From: Stromatinia cepivora
Taxonomy: Eukaryota; Ascomycota; Leotiomycetes; Helotiales; Sclerotiniaceae
DNA: 64,000 nt
Direction of reading: 5' to 3'
Assembly (NCBI GenBank): GCA_014898415.1
Contig: RCTD01000011.1
Coordinates: 868,001-932,000 of the forward strand
Position numbers and translations under genes: made by a program. This document shows positions 11,880-25,215 of this stretch, one piece after another; the first letter of the stretch is position 1, and each line of letters opens with the position of its first letter. The notes beneath the pieces are model-generated. The model had not been told where the DNA came from. It made no database searches and worked only from the letters and a program-made list of their open reading frames with translations.

Positions 11880-13260
11880 AATGACGATAATATATTACTC
11901 CTTTATTAACTTTTATCCTTCGTTTAATAATAGATTCTATTGATCTGAATAATAAAGGTTGATTAAATATATATAAAGAAACATCTATATCGGTATATCA
12001 TTTGTTAGGGGAAGCTTTATTAATAATTTCCTTTATCAAATTGTAATCTTCCTTTATTATATCCTCAATATCGAAATCTGATTCAAAAATATTGTTAACA
12101 GGATATACTTGGTTTTTCTTATTAAAATAAATCTTCTTTGGATTCGATAATCCTTTTTTCCTTTAATAACAAAAATAACTACAAAGAAGTTTGTTGGTTT
12201 ATATTAAATGTAAATAGTTTCATATATAATAACTTTCTTTTTGATATAGATCACAAATATTGTTTAAGATTTCGAAATTTGATTTTTGATATCGAAAAGT
12301 GTATCTAAATCTTTTCACAATTTGTATTAATTCTAATCCATTTTTAAAACAAAATTCCTTAATTTATAAATACTTGATCTTATTATCGATACTAAAATTA
12401 ATTTAGATATCCAATATATCCATTATTCTTTGATAATCGATTAGAAAATTATATATTAAAATCAAAAACAAGATAATATTTTGATATACTAACCGATAAC
12501 TTTTGTTTACAATTCCTAATTTCCTTCTATACTTTTTTAATTTATCCTAGGCTTCGATAATGATTATATCAAGATGGGTATTAGATTGGAATTTGAAATT
12601 CTGGATCATCGTTATATATATATTGATTATAACTATATTGATTCTAGTATATTTTGATTTAAGGTATTTTCAAAGTATATATATTGTTGAATATTCGTTG
12701 GTAAAGGCTTCATTATCATTATTAAGTATTGTATAAATATATAATAATGTATTTGCTTTGTCTTTTAAATATTCCGATTTCAACTCGATATTATAATATA
12801 TATAATTATTGATCTTATAGGCAAATACTATATTGGATCCTGTAATCTATATATATTCGTTTAATATTTGATTAATTATATAAAACCATCCTTTCTCTTT
12901 TAATTATATCTTCGTTTATCTGAACCATCATTTATGATTGTTTTGATCGAACTTCGAAAGGTTATTTGATTCTGATATTATAAAGGTTTCTTATTATTTA
13001 ATAGATATCGAAGATAATCTTCAGATTTTTAAAACGATCTTAAAAAAAAAGTATACAACAAATAAATTCAAAATAATAAAGAAATATAAAAATAAAACAA
13101 TAAAAAAAATTCGTAAAATCGTATTATAATATATTTTCTTATAGCTATACAAACTTGTTCTTCATCTCTGCTATAATTCTGTATCAGCATTGTACAGATT
13201 GCTCTCCATTCTGATCTATAATATTGTAAGTTATAAACTGTATTATCATATTTCAACTCT
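11880..13260 (-). pseudogene. gag and protease-start remnant of copia B
   Basis: Minus-strand frames from 13256 down to about 11900 align with the gag of copies A and C. The best open piece is 13068-13256 (62 codons, with N-L-Q-Y-Y-R-S-E-W-R-A). The protease W-x-D region falls near 11990. Multiple stops. Confidence 0.65.
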
Positions 13261-13361
13261 GTTTTGATAATACTATATAAAAACTCTGATTTTCATTTTA
13301 TTCCACCCCTACTAACTATACTAATCCTTTCTCGATTTGCTTTGCTTTTTAATCATTACTA

Positions 13362-13381
13362 TACAACCGAATCTTATAATC
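13362..13381 (-). other. Primer-binding site of copia B
   Basis: Adjacent to the 5' LTR; on the minus strand it begins GATTATAAGATTCGG, the RIP-mutated form of the site seen in copy C. Confidence 0.5.
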
Positions 13382-13547
13382 TATTAACTTTTGATACAGA
13401 AAATAATAGTATTATTAATTATATAGATTAAACTAAGAATCTATAATTCTAATAAAAATAGAATTGAGATTATCCCCAAATATGGTCTATACACCATTGT
13501 GGTCTCGTGACCTCAATTCTAATCCTATGATGGCCTCATTTCCAACA
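13382..13547 (-). repeat. 5' LTR of copia B (166 bp)
   Basis: The outer end keeps TTTCCAACA at 13547, followed by the TTCAA duplication. Confidence 0.95.
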
Positions 13548-14227
13548 TTCAATTCTATTTTTATATTTAAAAATTATTTTATTATCTTTTAATAAATAAT
13601 CTTTAATTAATTTTTCAAAAAATTTAATACGAAATTCTTTAATTTAAAATTTTAAATTTTTATACAAAATCTAATTCTTTATATTTTTTGAAAAATTAAA
13701 AAATTAAAATAATAGAATTAATATCAAAAAATCATTTAAAATTAATTACAAAATCTTTAAATAAATTTTTATAAATATATAAAACAAATATTAATTAGAT
13801 TATTATTTTGATATAATTGAATTTTAAAATTGTTTAATTTATTTTTTATTTTGAAATTATTAAATTATATTTTTTCATTATTGATAATAAATAATATTAA
13901 TTTTTATTATTATTGTAATAATTATTCAATTTTTAATATATTTTTATTCAAATAATAAAAAAGTGCAATATATCGGGCTGTGTAAGATATAGGGATCTCA
14001 GTTACTAATTTAAAATTCAAACTTTTTAAAATTTCGAATATATAACATTTTTCCTATACAAAATAAACGATTTTTTTGAACTTTTTTGCTTTTTTTATTT
14101 CGAATATATATAATTTCAAAATAAAAATATATAAAAATATTTTATTTAATTTTTAATAAATTTCAATTGATCATCTTTCTATAAATATAGATTTTAATAA
14201 ATTATTTTTATTTTTTATTGAAAAAAC
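13548..14227. other. AT-rich spacer, no gene seen
   Basis: Low-complexity AT-rich DNA after copia B with no open frame or repeat I could link to another element. Confidence 0.65.
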
Positions 14228-14900
14228 AAGGGTCTGAAAAGTTGAAAAATCATCAATTTTGGTGTGATTTCGCTTAGTGTAACGGTGAGTCCGGACCAGA
14301 ACTCTTACAATGAGAATACACATCTAATCCAATCAGTGTAGTCCCCATCATAGTCAAGACACATCTCAAAGTTTTCATTCGCCATCGGCCGTGACCTCTC
14401 ATGGCATTTTGGGGTATTTACCCTATTCTATTCTATAAAAATAGAGCAGAATATCTACTCTGTGAAAAATACCCCCGATGATTCTGAGTTATTTATACTT
14501 TACTCTTTGCCGAACTATAAATAGAGGAATCCCTTAATCTTAACTAATTCTGAATTACATTTTTATAAGGTTTTTCTAATAATCCTCCCTATTGGAGTTC
14601 TTTTAAAATTAAAAATAACACTGCTCTTCTCTTCCGAGACATTTCTAGATTGGAATAGATATTTATTATAATATATTTAGATAGATATTAGTATTATTAT
14701 CTTTTATTTGTTGAAAAATTGAGAATTACACCGTCTATTGAGAATATCTTAATATATATATAAATCAATTACTTTATCTTCGGACTGTTATGATTATATA
14801 AATGTATTATCGGATATCTATAAGAAGATAAATGATCTCTATTACGGATCCAATCGGATGCCGAACGACTAACACAGTGCTCCACTTGCTTTCATATATA
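14228..14900. other. Normal-composition island, possibly an old solo LTR
   Basis: This stretch keeps many CG and CA dinucleotides, unlike its neighbours, so it escaped or predates heavy mutation. It contains a nearly palindromic pair around 14420-14475 (TTTGGGGTATTTACCC and AAAATACCCCCG) and a TATA-like ACTATAAATAGAGG at 14513-14526. It also has a terminal-like stretch GCCGAACGACTAACACA near 14860-14877. No open frame of note. A solo LTR or a promoter fragment is possible, but I found no matching second copy and no convincing target duplication. Confidence 0.4.
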
Positions 14901-14955
14901 TATAAATTCCTTATAATTATTTCTACGATTTTATAGTTTTTAATTCTAAATATAG

Positions 14956-15168
14956 TGTCGGAATATGAATCACGTGCATGATAAGGATGGTAAGGATGGT
15001 AAGGATGGTAAGGATTATATACGCATTAATGCCTCAATATGTATTATTATATAGTTCTTCATCCTTTATAAATTTTAGTTCTTTAGACAAATCAAAATAT
15101 ATCAAAAACTATAGAATTCCATATATTCATTGATAAACTTTATTTCTTTATATATAATTATCCTAATA
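14956..15168 (+). repeat. 5' LTR of element F (213 bp)
   Basis: Begins TGTCGGAATATG and ends with a mutated CCGACA (CTAATA). It holds a 9-bp minisatellite near 14981-15013 and a TTATATAGTTCTTCA block shared with the 3' LTR. Confidence 0.9.
14981..15013 (+). repeat. 9-bp minisatellite GGTAAGGAT in the F LTR
   Basis: Near-perfect tandem copies of a 9-bp unit close to the start of the LTR. The 3' LTR has a longer, more decayed version (57341-57390), which accounts for much of the 18-bp length difference between the LTRs. Confidence 0.85.
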
Positions 15169-17920
15169 TTAATTAGTTTTTGTTATAATGATATTATAAA
15201 TCAAATATTAAGAATTAATATAAAGAGTTACAAATTCTAAATCTATTTTGATTTTATTTTTATAATTAAATAAAGGTATTTTGTTATAAGACGAAGTATT
15301 TTTATATTAAAGGATAAGTTTCTAATTATTGAACAATCCAAAAGAATCGAAAAATCAAAAATAATAATTATTTAATAACGAATTTGGAATTCATTTTTTG
15401 ATTCAATTATTCTGCATTTATTATATATCTATCAAATAATATAGAATATATATTTGAAGAAAATTTGAAAGTAATTTCGAGTTTTTCGTTATATTTATTT
15501 TCTTATGAAAAACTATTTCATTTATTCATTTTATATGAATTATTAATAATATACAAGATTGATCAATTCGATTTGATTAATTTCATTATTTTGATTGTTC
15601 CGTTTATTTCGATCAAACCCGTTTTGATCAAACCCGATCATCTTGATCAATCTGATCATTTTGGTTAATTTTGGTCAATTTTGGTCAATTTTGATTAATT
15701 TTGATTGATTCAATTAATCAACCCTAATCTTGAAATACTTCAGAACCTAATAATACTATATATAATATAAATGTAGTTTCATTATAATATATATTTTGTA
15801 TATTACAAATCTGTATTTAAGCTTTTTTTTTAAAACTATCTTAAAAACCTTGTAATAATCAATTTCGATATAATCCGAAAATATATGATAATTATTATTA
15901 TAATAATTATGGCAGGTATATTCGAGTATTCCCTTATAATTCTTTATTTTGAAAGAATACAAATTCTATTATTATTAATATCAATTATTTTATATATTAG
16001 AAACGAAAAGTACGATGAATAAGCAGATAAATAGAAGTATAATTAATTTGTATTTATAGAGGAAGATTCTTAGGAAATCATCGATTTTTGTAAATTCAAA
16101 TTGGAATTTTATATAATATATAATTATATCGATAAAGATCTATAGAATGATTATTATAACGATTTTATAGATTTCAAAGTTGAATATTTCGAATTCGTTA
16201 ATTCAAAGATTATATTTAGATTATATATTGAATTAAAAGTAAATGATTTGTTTGTTAAGAAAACGATATAATATATAAAACTGATAATTAGTGAAATCTT
16301 GATCGAAATACTTTATATTCTATATGTATTATAATTGAATGATCAAATTCGAAAAGCAATGATAGATCAACACTTTTAATTTTGATCAAAAATTATTTTA
16401 AATTAAATTAAGATATTTGATAATAATATATATTTGAATATCATTATCGAAGATCTAATACTTTTATTCAATTTTTAACGAAGAAAACAATTTGTATAAA
16501 TGAATATAAAACAATTATCTTTAATATAATATAAGAGAATTCAATTATTATAATTGAATAAGGAATCGGGATCTTATATATTCAAGGAACTTTTATATAA
16601 TGAATATTAAGATCCAGGATGAAAATAATATTTAATATTATTATAATTATTATATAATAATAATGTATTATTCGAAAACGAAAAATTATTAAATGAAAAG
16701 AAATTTATTTATAATAAAGAATTATCAAATAGATCATTTGATAATAGGAAATCCTTAAGCAATAATAAACATTTCAGAAACGATTGTAAAGTAGATAATA
16801 TAAATTAAAATAATATCTATATATATTTTCGTAGATATAATGAAGGAGGAAGAGATTTAATCAATAATGAAGAAAACAATGGTTTAGGAAACTATAAGGA
16901 TAAATTATTTGATCATATATAAAGCGATAATATTAATTGTGATTTTGGAAACCTTAAGAAATTTTATAATAATGTTAATAAATATACTGATCAAGATGAT
17001 AACTTCGATTACAAGTATATTATCTTTTTCAATTATTACGAAAGAATCGATATTTATTTAAATTTTTATATAAAAGTATTTCTAATAATATTAAAGAAAG
17101 AAGCTTTTATACTTTATTATTCGAATTTCAATTATATTCCCAATACAATGAAGGGCATCTACAAAATAATGAAAATATCTTTCGAAGAAGAAAAGCATTA
17201 ATATGGATTTATGGAAAATAGGATTATATAATACTCAAAACAATTATTATATAGAATCCTAAAAAGTCGATATCAAAATACTTAGATATTATAATCATCA
17301 AATTTCAATATCTTCAAAAAGGTTTATCAAAAGAATTTCAAATAGTTATATATATTTAAAAAAAAATCCTTAATATATATAATTATATATCAATATATAA
17401 TCAAATATACTATCAATCTTCAAAATCTGTAATCGGATTTATCAAAGATTTATAAAATTCTATTTCTATATACAAAAAATTATATTCAAACAAAAACGAA
17501 ATATTTTATATAGATCGAATATATAATCAAAAGAACTCTAAATACAATTACAAATACAAATCTAATCAACAATTTTTTATTCGATTAAAAGAAATTAAGA
17601 GATACTTTGTTTACAAAAAAAAAGATTATTAATTAAATAAATATATAAAAACCGAATAAATTAAATCGAAATATAGATATAAAGAATTATTCAAAAACAA
17701 CGATAAAGATTTCGGATTATATTTCGAATAATATATTATTGAATATAAAAGAACTTTATTGGATATCAATATTGATAAAGAATTTATAATATATATTCAA
17801 AACGATCCAAAAAAGGATATAAAGGATAATGATTCAGAGTACATTTGAATCTCATCTTATAAACTGATTAATAAAAAGAAAGTTGCAATAAATCTATTCA
17901 ACAAAACAACAATATACACT
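15169..17920 (+). pseudogene. Leader and gag region of element F
   Basis: About 2.7 kb between the 5' LTR and the protease. The first part (to about 15960) is non-coding and includes the TTGATCAA-type repeats. From about 15990 the sequence is purine-rich on the plus strand with scattered open pieces, as expected for gag. I recognise no domain; the assignment is by position. Stops are very frequent. Confidence 0.5.
15595..15725 (+). repeat. Degenerate TTGATCAA / TTTTGGTCAA repeats
   Basis: Roughly ten spaced copies of a 9-12 bp unit around GATCAA or GGTCAA. Similar clusters occur at 18580-18860 (in I) and 58585-58700 (in or beside L). Confidence 0.75.
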
Positions 17921-18190
17921 TTAACTAGCCTTATTAATGAATTAATCAACAAAACCGAAAAATACGAAGTTTTTTTTTTCGAAATATAATAACAAAAAGT
18001 TTCAGGGTATCATTATCGATATAGAAATATCTTAATAATTTATAATAGGATTCAAATAATATTAAATATACCAAAAGAATATCAAAAATATTAAATTGAA
18101 TATAAATAGAATAAGAATTATAAAAATGATATTCGGAATCAGAAAAACCGAATTAATCGGATCGAGTCAATTGAATCTATCTCTAGAATC

Positions 18191-18472
18191 TGTGACGTAC
18201 AAGAGCCGTAATAGAGCTGAATAAACAGGGTCAATTATGTTCCTTAGAATCTATAATTGAAGAATTATAACTTATAAGAAATGATTAAATATATATATAC
18301 AAATATTCATTTGTAAACTGCAAAATTATATATATATATTATTAGGGTTATTATTTTACTATATTAAATCGTATAATTCGTAATATATATATATAGATGA
18401 TCAATTTATAAATTGATATAAAAGATAAAAAATATTATATAATTAGCCTTTTATAGTTTATGATTTATAATA
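18191..18472 (-). repeat. 3' LTR of gypsy I (282 bp)
   Basis: Outer end TGTGACGTAC intact; inner end TTTATAATA is a mutated TTCGTGACA. Same length as the other LTR and as solo LTR K. Confidence 0.95.
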
Positions 18473-18475
18473 TTA

Positions 18476-18486
18476 CTTTTTCCTTC
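18476..18486 (-). other. Polypurine tract of gypsy I
   Basis: On the minus strand GAAGGAAAAAG, three bases from the 3' LTR. It fixes the element's orientation. Confidence 0.65.
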
Positions 18487-18579
18487 AGAAAAACTTGTCT
18501 TCGAATATTTCATTTCTCTATTTCATTGTTATTTCATCGAAAACCAGGTTTTGTAAAAGTTTATAAGCTCTAAATCAAT

Positions 18580-18860
18580 TAGATTGGTCATTTTGATTGA
18601 TTTGATCAATTTATTGGAAATTGATTAAATTGATCAAAATGACAAATGAATTAATCAAATCGATCAAATCGTTTATCAATTGATTAAATTAATATTGCTT
18701 TGTATTCTTCTTGATTTGAGGAATCTCTGAAAGGAAAAAGTTTCAATAGAAAAGGGAAAGAGATTGAATTATAATATAATAATGATAAATAATTAATATA
18801 ATCAATTTCGAAATCGATTAAATTAATCGACCAAATTGATCAAATTAATTAAATTGAACG
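18580..18860. repeat. Degenerate TTGATCAA-type repeats in gypsy I
   Basis: Two clusters of spaced GATCAAATT and GACCAAATT units with their inverted forms, between the integrase end and the 3' LTR. Confidence 0.7.
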
Positions 18861-19479
18861 AAATCGATAAAAGTAATATTATATTTCGTTCTTATTATAT
18901 TCAAACTTCTTTTTGTATAATTTTTGAAATAATCATAAATATAAGTTTTTTGAAATATATTGCCTTTATATTGTCTTGGTGATGATAGCTCATCTATTAT
19001 ATGGAACTTGGGTTATATATATATATATATAATCAAATTCCTTCAAATTTATATAGATTTTCGATCTTTTCACGATTATATATATATATACCATTATAAA
19101 ATTATAACATCTAATCTGCTGAATTAAAGAATACTTTTCTTTCCCTTAATTCTATAAATAAATCATTATTTATATAATTATAATTATCCTTTTTGTTTTT
19201 ATAAAGTTTTATTTAATCAATTAATCGATTAAAAGGATTAAATAACATTGGATTGATCAAATGAAAATCATATAAAAGGTATAATGATATTTTAAGATTG
19301 AAAATAGAATATCAAACAAGATCGATATTATTATTAAATTACAAGATTCTATATAATAGGGTTTTTCATATTTTTTTTATTATTAGAATCTTCTTTATTT
19401 CCTATTTCGAATTATTAATTATATTAATAAGTAAAGGTAATTCGAGTATTTAATTAAAAAGAGGATTGTTATATACCTT

Positions 19480-20634
19480 ATATAATCGATTTGAAAGGAA
19501 AACAGAATGAATTTTTATTGTAATTGGGAATTCGAATTTGAAAGAATTTTTAGATCGATTAATGATTTTGAATCTTCTTTGAATTAGGAAATCCAGTTTT
19601 TTGAATAATCTTTAAATAAAGTAACTTTTCATATTGAGCTATATATAATCTCCGATATCGAAATCGATCTTATATTAATAAATATTTATAGATTTCGATA
19701 TCTTAGCTTAAATATATAATAAACCTTCTTTTGTTTATACAAAAATTAATCTATTATATTCTATATATATATAAATATTATATATATTTATATTGTTTAT
19801 TGATTTATTAGTATCTTTTTTCTATTCTTATATATATTTCGATGTATATCCGTATAGGGTTTTATAGGGTATAAATCTTCCTAAAGAATTGTATAGAAGA
19901 GTAAGTTGTATATAATCTATTATAGATAAGAATTCTAATTAATCATTTTGATAGTAACTAATAAACAGTCTTAATCGTTGTTGAAGGTATTGATTATAAA
20001 TTTCAATTTGATCATCAATTTAGAGATAATAAGCAATAGATAATTTAAAATCAGTTCTTAAGATTTGATTGAATTCCTTTTAGAATTGTAATATGAATTG
20101 AAGGTCATAATCCGATACTATAATATTAAAAGGATTATAATATCAATATATATAGTAGAAATATAATTATATTTGAATTTAAGTATCGATTGATTTGTAA
20201 CAAAGTATAGAAATAGCTTGCTTTATTAATCGATCAATAATAACTAAAATATTGTTATATCCGTATTTATCCTTATTAAAGTTATAATAATTTATAATAA
20301 TATATTATTATATTTAATTAAAAATCGAAAATGGATACAATAAACCAGGGGTATAATTATATAGAACAGAATTATATTTGTAAATATAATAATTATATAT
20401 ATATCTGATTATGATATTGTATATTCTAGACCAATAGTATTGTTGAGATAATAAGAGATAGGTTTTACTTGTACCAAAATGAATAATGGAAATGGAATTA
20501 TAGGCTTTATAAATCAGATAAATTCGAAGATTATCAACATCGAGTATTACTAAATAGTTATTGTAAAACAAAAAATCATTTTGGAATGATATATACTTAT
20601 AATTTTGGGTAACTTGTATTCTGAGTGTTAACAA
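19480..20634 (-). pseudogene. Integrase remnant of gypsy I
   Basis: The 106-codon open stretch 20314-20634 holds the N-terminal zinc-binding region. It shows V-D-N-L-R-I-Y-L-I, then H-F-G-T-S-K-T-Y and L-S-Q-Q-Y-Y-W-S-R; the final Cys pair has decayed to Y. Downstream, catalytic-core pieces and a C-terminal segment near 19480-19620 resemble the K-L-D-F, then S-F-K-L-E-L-P and I-H-P-V-F pattern of gypsy integrase tails. Stops throughout. Confidence 0.88.
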
Positions 20635-20829
20635 ACTATCTATAATTTTATTTGTTTTGATAATATGATTAATTAGATCGAATCGAAAAATGATTTTATT
20701 TAAATCGATACTAATAATTGTTGTTTTATTTAAATAATACTTTTATAAGGTTTTTTTTATAATTTCGATATCAATTTGATTGTTTTTAATAAACTATTGA
20801 AAACAATTCTTTTTTTTGATATAATTCTA

Positions 20830-21270
20830 GAAGTCCAATTTATTGATTCAACAGATTAAGATATCAGCGAAAAGGTTATCTTTTCTAAGACGATATATAA
20901 TAATGAAATTATAATCAATTAGAACTTCTGTCCAGTGAGCTTATTAGATATTGAGAATTTTGATAGTTATAAAATATTCAAGGATTTTATGATTAATATA
21001 AACCTTGATTTTATATAGTAAATCAGCGAATTCCGTTTTCCAATAATTGAAAGATCGAATGATTGATAGTATTTCCTTGTTATGAATTTCGTAGTTCAAT
21101 TCAGCAATAACCATGGTTTTGAAGAAATAAACTATAGAAAACCAATCTTCGCTATATTGTTATAATAATATATTAGCAATTATCCCATTAAATATATCTA
21201 TTTCGAATATATAAGAAAATCGATGATTATAATATTGTAGAAACGAAATAGAAATAAACTTTTTCTTCAA
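20830..21270 (-). pseudogene. RNase H remnant of gypsy I
   Basis: Minus-strand frame with A-E-L-N-Y-E-I-H-N-K-E-I-L-S-I-I, then A-H-W-T-E-V-L, then Y-R-L-R-K-D-N, matching the gypsy RNase H motifs (N-Y-x-x-H-D-K-E-x-L-A-I and Y-R-x-G-K-x-N). Frame interrupted. Confidence 0.88.
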
Positions 21271-21299
21271 GATATTGAATACATTTTAATATACTTCAT

Positions 21300-22220
21300 T
21301 GAATACAAATTTAACCTTTACTTTAATGAATTCATTAAAGAATTTCGTTATTATATTGTAGTCCTTAATGAATTATCAATAAAAATTGCAAAAATTAAGG
21401 AATGATTAAATCCCTTTTATTATTATCGAAAAAATCCAATTCTTAATTACTTTAATCTTTTCAAGATCTATTTCTACTTTTTTAATAAAAATAATAAAAC
21501 TTAAATACTTAATGTATATAATATTGAATTTGTATTTCTTGAGATTTGTTTGTAAATCAATAATTTCTAATTATTCAAGAATTAATTTAATATAGGTTTA
21601 ATACTTTTCTTTATTTTCGGAATAGATTAGAATATTATTGAAATATATTATATAGAAGATATCTAGATAATCGAATAAAATATCATTTATATAATATTAG
21701 TAAATTATAGGATTATTCGTTAATCCGAATAATACGATCTTATATTTATATAATCTATATTAGATTCGAAAGATAGTATATTCTTTCGAAGTAGGATCTA
21801 TTCTTATATAATGAAAAGCTTAATGAATATCGAGTTTAATAAAGATCTTAATACCAAAAAGCCGAGAAAATATTTCATCGATTAAAAGAAGAGGATACCA
21901 ATCTTTATATATTAAGGAATTCAATAATCTGAAGTTTATATAGAACTTCAAACTATTATTGGATTTCTTAATGAATAAAATAAATGTAATATAAAAGATT
22001 TAATTAAATTCAATGAAATCTTTACTAAAATTATTTATAATATATTCTTTAACAACTTCCAATTGTTTCAAGAACATCTTATAAAGCAGATTGTAATACA
22101 AGATTTGTTCTTCTTTGCTTTCCAATATAATTTTATAATTATAAGATCGATTAGAAGGCAAAATATTTGATTTATATTTGGAAAAGGTTTAATGATATTA
22201 TTGATATTCAAATAATATTT
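21300..22220 (-). pseudogene. Reverse transcriptase remnant of gypsy I
   Basis: Gypsy RT blocks are readable on the minus strand: W-Y-P-L-L-L-I-D-E (usual R-Y-P-L-P-x-I-x-E), F-I-K-L-D-I, Y-K-I-V-L-F-G-L-T-N-N-P (usual M-P-F-G-L-x-N-A-P) and the active site as Y-F-N-N-I-L-I-Y-S with N-N at 21634-21642. The family has Y-x-D-D here; GAT-to-AAT changes replaced both catalytic Asp. Several in-frame stops. Confidence 0.92.
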
Positions 22221-22229
22221 CAGATTCTG

Positions 22230-24933
22230 AATCGATTTTGATCAATATTCGATTGAATTTCTTTCGAACTTTTGTATTCTTGAATTCGATCAAAACAATT
22301 AGTATTCTCTCTTTTGTATATTATTTATTCCATTGGGAATCTATTATATCATCGAATTCTTTCAGAGTAATAGTAAAAAGTTCAGTTTGTTTGTTTTTCT
22401 TGTATTCTAATTGAAATTTATTAGGTTTGAATATATATAGATCAAGGATTTCGGGCGATATATAGGGAAAGCATTTGTAGATCTATAATAATAATATAAT
22501 TAATTGAAAAAAAGATGAATTGAATTCGAAAGGAATCAAAGCTTCTTCCTTTTCAACAAAAATCTATATTATATTTATATTTGAAGGTTCTTGTTGTATA
22601 TCATCAATTGTAATTGATCTATTCAATTATAAATCTCTTCGATTCCAATATTCTTTGAATTGATTATCTCATCGATCAATATTTTATTGAATTAATTAAT
22701 CGATCTTTTGTTTATAAAAGGATAATTGAATAATAAAAAGATTATTCGAATAGAAGATAATACAAAATCTCTTTTTAAATTATTCGAAATATCGATTGAA
22801 ATAATCAAATTTTATTTGAATCTCTAATAATCAAAATCTATCTAAAATAATATTGTAACTCCCTAATTCAATAATAAAGAAAAGGATAAAAAATTGTTTA
22901 TAATTATTGATCGTTAAATTAAAGAATATAAAATAAGTAATAATATAGCCTTATATATCATTATACTTTTTAATTTTAATTGAAGTTTTAAGTAATATAA
23001 TTCTTAATTTAAATATAGAAAATAAACAAATAAAAAATATAATATTAATAAAAGCGAATTTATTTGTTTTAAAATCAATAAATACTTTTGATCGATAAAT
23101 ATAACCGTTTTTCGAAAAATTATAGGGAAAAATAAATACTTCTTTTTCTATAAATTTTAATAGATCAAGAAATCTTATATCCCGTATAACATTTAGGATA
23201 AAAACAGAATCTAAATATTTGATTTTAAACACTTTTCTTTTTCTAAACAAGTATTCTATATAATTTCAATTATAGCTTCTGAATTGAAGTCTTCTTCGGT
23301 ATCCCGATATTTTTCGAATTCTTTTGTTTCTTTTTGTATTATTTCGATTTCATTAAGATTATTAATACAAAGTATTAATATATATACTATTTCAGAAAAA
23401 GAAAAGGGTAACGAGTATTTGAAATTCGAATAATTATTGAATACAATGGGACCAATATATCCGAAAAGGGTATTCCAAAATAAAAACGGTTTCGAGAATA
23501 TAAAGATTTCAAAATTAGAATTATTAAAGTTTTGAAAAGATTGCAAAAGATTTATAATAATCATTAATTTACAAATAATTATAAAAGTTTTTTATTTAAT
23601 ACAATATCGATTTCGTTTTTATAATGAAACTTTATTTTGATTTATTTTAATAAATATATTTACAAATTCTTTTATAATCTTATAATCCTTGATAGATATT
23701 ACTACTACTCGTAAAAGAAAATCGGAAATCTTTTGTTCGAAATCCCTAAATAGAATCTTATTATCGATAATCTCTGTTTAGATAATAAGTAATTTGAATT
23801 TTCTATATTATTCTAAAAAGTTATTATATCGAATTATATTAAATATAATCTACATTTCATATTGAAAACGAACATCATCAACTTCGATCAAGTTCCGATA
23901 GATCGCTGTAAACTGTTTGACCAATTTGAATATTATAAATCGGGGTATTTGTATATAAAGAATATAACAATATATTTATACTTTTGATTCGATTTGATCG
24001 ATTATATATATACAATATTATATCTCACTTTTAAATAATATAATATATAGCTCAAATCGTTTTATAATCAATAATTACTACAAATTAGTTTTAAATTTAA
24101 TATTATCGCTAAATTTAATAACAAGATTTATAGGTTTTGGTATATATATATTTTGCTGCGAATTGTGATTGACACAGGAATACAATCTTGATTAATTAAA
24201 TCGATTTCTTGAATAAAGGGACCCCTAATTATTAAATAGATTATTACTTTTTAAAGGAGAAAAAGAATTATTGGAGAATTCCGAATAATTAGATTATTTA
24301 ATCAAAGTTTTCTTTCTTTAACTTTGGGATCTTCAAGTTTATTTGGATGAAGATCCCTAGATTTCGATTAAAGAAATAAAGGGAATCCCAAATACTATTA
24401 TTGATCTAAATATTTATATAAATATTATTTAGGATTTAAAAGAAAATTATATTATTATAGAATTCATTGTTACCATAATTTTCAATTATTGATTCTCCTC
24501 TTTCAAATTTATAATTATTATATAAAAATCTTATAATTATAATAATAATTTAGAAGGAGTAATTGAATTGTTAAAAGCATCGATTTTATATATTAGAATC
24601 TTCTCTTTATCAATCTTCTTTCTTTTAATAATAATATTATTCAATCCTGTATTTATATTTTCTTTGAAAAATTATTGAAATAATTGAGGAGAAAAAGAGG
24701 ATTCCTTAGAATATATTTTCAAAGATTCGGAGTATATAAAAAGAGAAATTCATTACATTATAAAAATAATAATATATTTCTAAAAAGGTTTATTTTTGTC
24801 AATTAAATCAGAATAGATCTTCTTTTTCTAAATATAACGTTTGTAAAAGTTCACCTAAAAAGGTATTATTAAAATAAAGTATTATTTAAAAGACTACCAG
24901 ATGGCCAGATGCTTATAAATAAATTATAGATAA
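22230..24933 (-). pseudogene. gag and protease region of gypsy I
   Basis: Region between the 5' LTR and RT on the minus strand. Open pieces at 22951-23250 (99 codons) and 23256-23564 (102 codons) lack recognisable motifs. By position this should hold gag and protease. No clear D-[ST]-G or zinc knuckle was found. Confidence 0.45.
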
Positions 24934-25215
24934 TATGATGTACAAAAGCTATAATAGAATTGAATAAACAGAGTCAATTATATTCCTTAGAATCTACAAT
25001 TGAAGAATTATAACTTATAAAGAGCGATTAGATATATATACACAAATACTCATTTATAAACTACAGAATTATATATATACATTATTAGGGTTACCATTTT
25101 ACTATATTAAATCATATGATTCATAATGTATACGCACGGGTGATCAGCTCATAAATTGATATGGGAGATAAGGGGTATCACGTGGTTAGCCTCCTGTGGT
25201 TCACGATTCGTGACA
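24934..25215 (-). repeat. 5' LTR of gypsy I (282 bp)
   Basis: The outer end is well kept (GGTTCACGATTCGTGACA at 25198-25215), with less mutation in its outer 90 bp than elsewhere. It is followed by GAATC. Confidence 0.95.

Larger units (their letters stand above)
8065..13547 (-). mobile_element. Ty1/copia element, copy B (full length, 5483 bp)
   Basis: Same family as copia A, opposite orientation. The two 166-bp LTRs are flanked by a perfect 5-bp duplication TTCAA (8060-8064 and 13548-13552). The order on the minus strand is gag, protease, integrase, RT, RNase H. It is RIP-mutated and inactive, with longer open stretches in RT and pre-integrase than copy A. Confidence 0.97.
18191..25215 (-). 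mobile_element. Ty3/gypsy element I (full length, 7025 bp)
   Basis: 282-bp LTRs at both ends and a perfect 5-bp duplication GAATC (18186-18190 and 25216-25220). On the minus strand RT, RNase H and integrase follow in gypsy order, then a pyrimidine-rich (plus-strand view) tract before the left LTR. Solo LTR K at 59323-59604 is the same family. It is inserted in the F protease. RIP has destroyed every frame, including the RT active site. Confidence 0.96.

Noticed and set aside
14981..15013. Possible CRISPR-like array (regular GGTAAGGAT units)
   Set aside because: Units are directly adjacent without spacers; it is a minisatellite in an LTR and the organism is a fungus.
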